DNA from: Mycteria americana
Taxonomy: Eukaryota > Chordata > Aves > Ciconiiformes > Ciconiidae
DNA length: 64,000 nucleotides
NCBI RefSeq assembly: GCF_035582795.1
Contig: NC_134365.1
Coordinates: 76,365,635-76,429,634, forward strand
Reading direction: 5' to 3'
Part shown: positions 59,301-64,000 of the stretch, one piece after another
Layout of the letters: every line of letters starts with the position of its first letter
How positions within the stretch are numbered: position 1 is the first letter of the stretch
Made by a program: the position numbers and the translations under genes
The notes under the pieces: generated by a model
What the model saw: only the letters and a program-made list of their open reading frames with translations
What the model was told of the DNA's origin: nothing
Database searches by the model: none

Positions 59301-62300
59301 CCATCATCCTACAAGATGCTGGGCGTCATCCTACAAGAAAATCTTGGCCAGGCGTCCCTGGAGTGCAGTAGGCACCCCAGGATCCCTTGCATAGCCCAAG
59401 GGTCACTTTGGGAGGAGAACCACACACACACAGGCCTGGGGGATTTTAGTCAACCCCTGAGGTGACCCTATGACCACTGCGAGTGACTCCCTCGAGGTGG
59501 GAAATGGGAGGAGACCCGTGCAGTCTTCTCTGCCTTCCTCCCTCTCGACAGCTGCTTCTTTCATTTCACACTTGCGTGAGCCCTGGATCCTGTTAAAGAA
59601 GGAGGTGTTAGAACTGCTTTCGGCAGAAGTCCCTTCCTGAGACCACTGCGGGTATTCGCAGCAGCCTGTGCGTCCATGAAAAAGGGAGACCACCACCCAA
59701 AGGGAGGGAGGCTTTGCTCTTTAGGGGGACAACGGTGAGTCCCAGGTTGAATTTCTGCCCCTGCCCCATCTCTGCATCTGCAGGAAGCATGCTCTGCAGT
59801 ACGGCAAAGCAGCAAGCCCAGCTGTTACATGTGTATTTAAAAGGGGAGATCCTCTTCCTTGGCAAAAAAAAAAAAAAAAAAAAAAAGACCACATCATAGA
59901 AAAGTTTGGAGATGTCCTGTGGACTTCCTGGGCTATCTGCTAATATTTGCCAGGTCACTCACTGTGGTTGCCATCATGGCATCTCCCACGGTAGCGTGAC
60001 GCCCTCTACTCCTGCCCACCCAGCCCCAGCAGCCCACGCCGTGACACACACCGCAGTTCCTGTTCCCTGCACGGGCTCGTGCCTGAGCCACCGCCGCCTT
60101 CAGAAGGGGTCCCCTGGATCCACGTCTGCAAACCCTTCTGGTTTCACCACTGATAACTATGAGAAGCCTTTTCCATGAGGAACTCGATCCATCTTAGGTT
60201 ATTTATTTTCTTTTTGGCACGGAGCAAAACTATTGCCAGTAAATATTGCTAAAATGTGTCTTCCTCATATGAGGAACCCAAAGGAGGATGAGCCGCCATG
60301 CTCTGACCTCATCGTACGCTGTCTCTCCCCGCTTCCCTTTTCTCCTTCTATTTAAACAGCAATCGCAGTGCCTATCTCTCTGAGGCTGTTAAAAAACAGT
60401 TTTCCAGTGGCAAGTTCTGGTTCCTGGGCAGAGCTCACTACATGGTTGTATTTTCGATGCTGAAGTTGCCTCCAGGTCTGGCATGTGATTAATCTGCTGA
60501 TGGGATCTCAGCACTCACTGTCTTGTGCTCCCTCACTGGCAATATTTGCATGTGCCTCACCTTTGGTATTTGGAAATGCGTTCATTTTCAGCGGCTCGCA
60601 GAGAGATTCCTCTGCAAACATCTTGTGAGAATAATAAGCTATTTGGAAATTGCCCTATGTTCCCATGCATCTCTGCTCGCCTCTGAGCATTGCTGTAAGA
60701 GCTGCCCGTGTATTTGGTGCGTTTAGAAGGGAACCTGAGATTTCCTTCCCTTTAGAGACACAACAGGCAAATTCTTGCTTACTGTACCTGGAGTGCAGTA
60801 GTTTAGGTTGTGGATTTCATGCTATTTTGTACTGACTTTGGATAGAAATTGGCAGCTAAATAAAATACCTGCCAGGGAGAATCAGGCACACCGTGTAGTC
60901 TTGGCTTAATGTCTCATTTATTAGGGAGGCCTGATTCTGTCTCCTGCTGGTCTGAATCCAGGGACTTCCAGCCAGTCTGCTAGGTCTTCTGCATCGCAGA
61001 GCAACTTTGGTCTGTCAGAGAAGAGCAACGGTCATCAATGCTTGTCTGTTTTCCATTTTCCCCATCAAACACATTTGCACCATCTTTTAAAGTATTGCCA
61101 CAGGCCTACGAATTACCACGTCTTTGTTTGGAGGAGGTCTATCAGTCAGTAGCACTCCCTTCTATGTGCTTTATATGAGGAGGTGTCCCCATTTTCCAAC
61201 TTCACCTCTCCCATGGACCTTTACCTTGAAAGCTGCAGGGGAAAGTAATTGCATTTAATAAGAGCCACCCTCATTTTGAAGCTGCCCTTGGTTTAAGGCT
61301 GCAGGGGAAGTAATTAAATTTAATAGTAGCCAAGTCTTGGAAACGAAGATCTTGCTGTAAGAATTCGGTGATACGGGGGAGAAAAAATATATAGTGCTTT
61401 AAGATCTGCAATAAGCCCAAATATTTTTTTTTTCACGCTGGCAACTGAATAGGAAGATTGATTCATGCTGTAGATACAAGACAAATACACCAGGAGTGTG
61501 AATTTTATCAAGACATACATACTTGGAGTTTCAAGGTCGTAAAAAATGCTTTTATATTGATAGTTTGCTTGTGGTACTGAGGTTAAGAGAGAGAGAGAAA
61601 GAGAGAAGCTGCTGTTTAAAATAACAGATTCCCAACCATGCCATGTGTCTGACAGATAAGACGCCAAGAAAAATAAATGTTTTTACAGTGCTGAACAGAA
61701 CCAAAAATGCTATTTTGGCTAAACACAGAATATGATTTTAATATACATTCACACATACTTTGTATGCAGCACAGCAACTGCCAGTTCCAGCTATCAAAAG
61801 CAAGGGAAGTCCATATGCTCTGCTATCCAAAGGTCTCAGGTGCAACCCAGAGCGACAAAGGCTCTGAATCGCTGCTGGTTTCCATGCGTTTGTGGGGGTG
61901 GCCTCTGCATAGCTACCCGCGATAAAAGCCACCCTATTTTACAGCTGCCACTGGTGTAAGGAGTAGGGGAGTGACAAAACAGACCCTTGTCCTTCTCATG
62001 CCATAGCAGGGGCAGCACTGGGAAATGAAAGGCTCTTGCTGCTCTTTCATGCCTTTGAAAGACTTCTCCACCTTCATGGGGCAAGTTTTGGAAGGGGATT
62101 GATAACTGCCTGATTTGCAAGTATAAATCAGATTTGTTTGGGCATGCAAACCAAGAGCTGGGAATAACACATGAGCAAAGTTTCAAAATCACCTACTTCT
62201 CAGCACAGCCTGAGATAATATGTCAGCCCAAGCCTCAGTCTGCTCAGCTCTGCCTCAAGGCAACTGCACGAATTTACCTCAGCTGATGACTGTAAGTCTA

Positions 62301-63028
62301 GCCAGTGCAGGTACAACAGTAGAGGAAGAAGCTCCCTCCTTCTCTAGAAAGCTTCTGGCTGTATAGAGACACAGGTTTCTTGGTGCTCTCGTCAGGTCTC
62401 AAAATTGCAAGGCAATACTCACGTAAAATATGCAAGGCAGAATTACTAGTTTTTGAGATGACCTCCCGCACTTGGCATCACCCGGGAGTTACAGCTGTCT
62501 TGCAATTTTTGAAGCACGCAACGTCCAGGTAGTCCATTGAACGCATGCATTCCCTGTGAAGTACATGTGCATGCATTCGTTCTGTGTTCCTCATTGTCTG
62601 CGTAGCTGGAAAAAGAGTGTTTTTTTCTTTTTTTTCTTTTTTTTTTTCTTTCTTTCTTTCAGCTGATGTATTTTCTCCTGAGTGCCCTGGCTCTGGTTGC
62701 CTGTGTTTTGGCAGTGGCTTTTGCTGCACACCATTATTTGCAGATGACAAAATTTACCTGCAATAGCATCCTCGAGTCCTGCCAGTGCAAACTGGACACT
62801 GCAGACCCCCTCGGTAGGACCTTCGTCTACCAGGACGCAGCTGACTGTGGCAGCCTCACCAGCACACTCAACCTGTACTTACTTCTGCAGATGGTCCTCA
62901 ATCTGATCGCAGCCCTGGTGTGTCTGCTGGCATGCTTCGTGATGTGGAAACACAGATACCAGGTCTTTTACGTGGGCGTTCGGTTCTACCCTTTAACTGC
63001 TAGTGAAGGCCAGCAACAGAAAGTATAG
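43995..63028 (+). CDS. SSPN: SSPN (sarcospan), four-pass protein of the dystrophin-glycoprotein complex
   Basis: Three coding exons (43995-44327, 57570-57656, 62663-63028) join in phase 0 to give 261 residues; human has 243. Introns have GT-AG ends. A hydrophilic, lysine-rich N-terminus (residues 1-62, with MKKKKQQKKTK at 41-51) precedes TCCGCRFPLL and membrane segments at about 70-95, 108-126, 142-163 and 210-235. The large outer loop (164-209) has Cys173, Cys180, Cys182 and Cys202. The tail ends in LTASEGQQQKV, close to other vertebrates. The protein sits in the muscle sarcolemma with the sarcoglycans and dystroglycan and stabilises the link to laminin. The ATG has a good context (GGCATGG, G at -3). 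The extra length against human is in the N-terminus. Tetraspanin-like topology is shared with the family. BHLHE41 lies divergently upstream, as in other tetrapods. Confidence 0.97.
48211..48363 (+). repeat. MIR-like SINE in SSPN intron 1
   Basis: GCTTTGGGCAAGTTACTTAA is the MIR core, followed by CCCCTGTAAAGTGGGGTTAA and a tail with TTTGAGATCCTTGGATGAAA. The order and spacing fit a MIR-family element. It is one of the better preserved old repeats in the window. Confidence 0.75.
55085..55250. repeat. Old amniote palindromic repeat scrap
   Basis: GCAAATCTGGCCCTCGGTCC and AAGTGTAAATGCCCACTAGT resemble the same class of ancient repeat found near 63.4 kb. Divergence is high. Confidence 0.35.
57570..57656 (+). 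CDS. SSPN: SSPN coding exon 2
   Basis: 87 bp, residues 112-140: VCVVSLVGFVMLCISYQPDE to FTVK, the second membrane segment and following loop. The acceptor CTTTTGCAG ends at 57569 and the donor GTACCT begins at 57657. Phase 0 at both ends; aligns with human without gaps. Confidence 0.95.
59864..59886. repeat. A23 homopolymer
   Basis: Twenty-three consecutive A residues within SSPN intron 2. The upstream flank is not a recognisable retrocopy, so this is recorded as simple repeat only. Confidence 0.9.
61225..61331. repeat. Local imperfect duplication (GCTGCAGGGGAA block)
   Basis: Two blocks, 61225-61266 and 61291-61331, share GCTGCAGGGGAA(A)GTAATT followed by ATTTAATA and end in AGCCA. A related third block lies at 61924-61974, sharing GCCACCCT-ATTTT and AGCTGCC-TGGT-TAAGG. 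The three look like a small decayed local repeat family. Confidence 0.6.
62616..62662 (+). repeat. SSPN: Exceptionally T-rich polypyrimidine tract before SSPN exon 3
   Basis: A T/TTTC simple repeat of about 40 bp ends in CTTTCAG at the acceptor. It doubles as the polypyrimidine tract of intron 2 and is likely to vary in length. Confidence 0.85.
62663..63028 (+). CDS. SSPN: SSPN coding exon 3
   Basis: 366 bp including the TAG stop, residues 141-261. It encodes membrane segments 3 and 4, the cysteine-containing loop and the conserved tail FVMWKHRYQVFYVGVR. The acceptor AG is at 62661-62662. The true exon start is the CTG at 62663, three bases before the ATG seen in an isolated frame. Confidence 0.97.
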   Translation: MMYFLLSALALVACVLAVAFAAHHYLQMTKFTCNSILESCQCKLDTADPLGRTFVYQDAADCGSLTSTLNLYLLLQMVLNLIAALVCLLACFVMWKHRYQVFYVGVRFYPLTASEGQQQKV

Positions 63029-63394
63029 GGTCTGAGCTGGCGGGGGGTTGTAGCCAGGGAAGGGAAAATGTCAGCATACTGACACCATAGACACCACGGA
63101 TGGATGAGCGTTTATAAGGGTTTTGACAGGGAAAAACATTCACGCAGTTTTAATGAATATATTTTTCGATCATTTTAAGAGCATTACATATGGCTGCTCT
63201 TGCAAAAGGTCCCTTGTGAGACTATGTAGAGGTCACAAAGTCCTAAAGATGCAGCTGTACAAATACTCACCAAAGAGGATCTTTAATAGCCATAGACAAA
63301 ATGAGAGCTTAAAAAATCATTGGGAACTCATCTGCAGGGCTACAGCAGTTAAGAAATAGGGTCCACTTCCCTCGCTGGTCGATATCTGTTCTTG

Positions 63395-63450
63395 CCTTCG
63401 GAGAAGCTACACTGATTTCTACCAGATACGGATCTGGTCCAAACTGCTTA
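63395..63450. repeat. Old palindromic amniote repeat fragment
   Basis: GGAGAAGCTACACTGATTTC followed by TACCAGATACGGATCTGGTC matches a widespread ancient amniote repeat whose core reads ACTGATTTACACCAGCTGAG. Name unknown to me. Confidence 0.5.
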
Positions 63451-63683
63451 ATTATAATTATGCTGATCACGCTTAGGGAATATATTGTCTCTCGGATGCT
63501 CTGGGTATAATCCACACTAACCTGACGGGGATTTACCATGCAGAAAAGTAATGAGGGAGGTCAAGACCTCTTCAAATGCAGGCTGAGACCAACAGCAAAG
63601 TGAATATATTGACGACTGCCACATAAAATCTACATAAGACTTTTCAGAGTGACTAATGATATAGGTTACCTAATCCAGTTACT

Positions 63684-63689
63684 AATAAA
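63684..63689 (+). terminator. SSPN: Candidate polyadenylation signal for SSPN
   Basis: A canonical AATAAA about 660 bp after the SSPN stop codon. Plausible by position, not confirmed. Confidence 0.35.
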
Positions 63690-63934
63690 CAACAATATGA
63701 GTGGGTTGACTAATGGTGATTTGGTGGGCCCTGCTTGAGACCCCAGACAGATTTCTGAAGTACGAGTGCTCAGCACTTTGTAAGAAAAGATCAATTTGAG
63801 AAACCTCGAGTTGCACTCCTAAAGTGGAGGACCCTAAATCACTAGTCACGTTGCAAACTATGTTGACATTGCTGTAATTGCGGGCTCCCAAACCCGGCAT
63901 CTAGCCAGTTCCACCAATTATACTCCAAGCACAA

Positions 63935-64000
63935 AAGGCCAAATGCATTTTTGGTGTAACTCCTCTGAAGACAATCAGCTTTACACACCAGCAGTGGAGT
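63935..64000. repeat. Old palindromic amniote repeat fragment, cut by window end
   Basis: GGCCAAATGCATTTTTGGTG then TAACTCCTCTGAAGACAATC and TTTACACACCAGCAGTGGAG resemble the same ancient inverted-repeat class as at 63.4 kb. Confidence 0.45.

Larger units (their letters stand above)
57657..62662 (+). other. SSPN: SSPN intron 2 (5.0 kb)
   Basis: Contains a 23-base A run (59864-59886), a GA-rich run near 61588-61602, a small cluster of related repeat blocks (61225-61974) and a very long T-rich polypyrimidine tract before the acceptor. No nested gene is recognised. Confidence 0.8.
63029..64000 (+). other. SSPN: SSPN 3' UTR and flank
   Basis: Non-coding sequence after the stop codon. AATAAA at 63684-63689 is a possible polyadenylation signal, but the UTR may run beyond the window. 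Two old palindromic repeat fragments lie at 63395-63450 and 63935-64000. Confidence 0.5.

Noticed and set aside
59864-59886. A23 run as the tail of a processed pseudogene
   Set aside because: The sequence before it resembles no transcript, and I see no polyadenylation signal or flanking duplication.
62666-63028. SSPN exon 3 as a separate 120-residue protein
   Set aside because: The frame is the last exon of SSPN; the acceptor AG at 62661-62662 joins it in phase to exon 2.
1-64000. CRISPR array, bacterial operon or tRNA/rRNA gene
   Set aside because: The sequence is vertebrate nuclear DNA; I found no regularly spaced repeats, rRNA text or cloverleaf with tRNA box motifs beyond SINE-like remnants.

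Overview
The window looks like nuclear DNA from a bird, probably a neoavian species. The grounds are a CR1 LINE 3' end, a solo retroviral LTR of a type I recall from neoavian genomes, several very old amniote repeats, intron-containing vertebrate genes, and two genes in the order and orientation known from tetrapods (BHLHE41 on the minus strand, SSPN on the plus strand). Most long open frames in the window are chance frames in GC-rich islands, or intergenic frames without family resemblance.

Layout: 1-4.6 kb is intergenic, with a 596-bp solo LTR (2202-2797) flanked by a perfect 5-bp duplication. At 4.64-5.54 kb is a strong CpG island with two CACGTG E-boxes and no protein gene attached; a possible small exon lies just downstream. 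At 5.5-10.5 kb there is no gene, but 8.99-9.74 kb keeps its CpGs despite modest GC content. BHLHE41 (DEC2) occupies 12077-14401 on the minus strand in five coding exons, with a probable 3' UTR down to about 10.55 kb and a CpG-island promoter reaching about 16.4 kb. From about 17.3 to 21.6 kb lies a heavily decayed Ty3/Gypsy-like retrotransposon; its reverse transcriptase and integrase motifs are still readable across frameshifts and stops. From 21.6 to 43.9 kb is intergenic DNA with a CR1 fragment, small tandem repeats and old SINE/LINE remnants. SSPN (sarcospan) runs from 43995 to 63028 on the plus strand in three coding exons with introns of 13.2 and 5.0 kb. The last kilobase is SSPN 3' UTR or flank with old palindromic repeats.

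The two genes do not form a pathway. BHLHE41 is a clock and hypoxia-linked bHLH-Orange transcriptional repressor; SSPN is a four-pass membrane protein of the dystrophin-glycoprotein complex. They are divergently transcribed from start codons 29.6 kb apart. The main non-standard findings are the Ty3/Gypsy-like fossil, the orphan E-box CpG island, and the CpG-retaining zone with a perfect D-box next to a clock gene.
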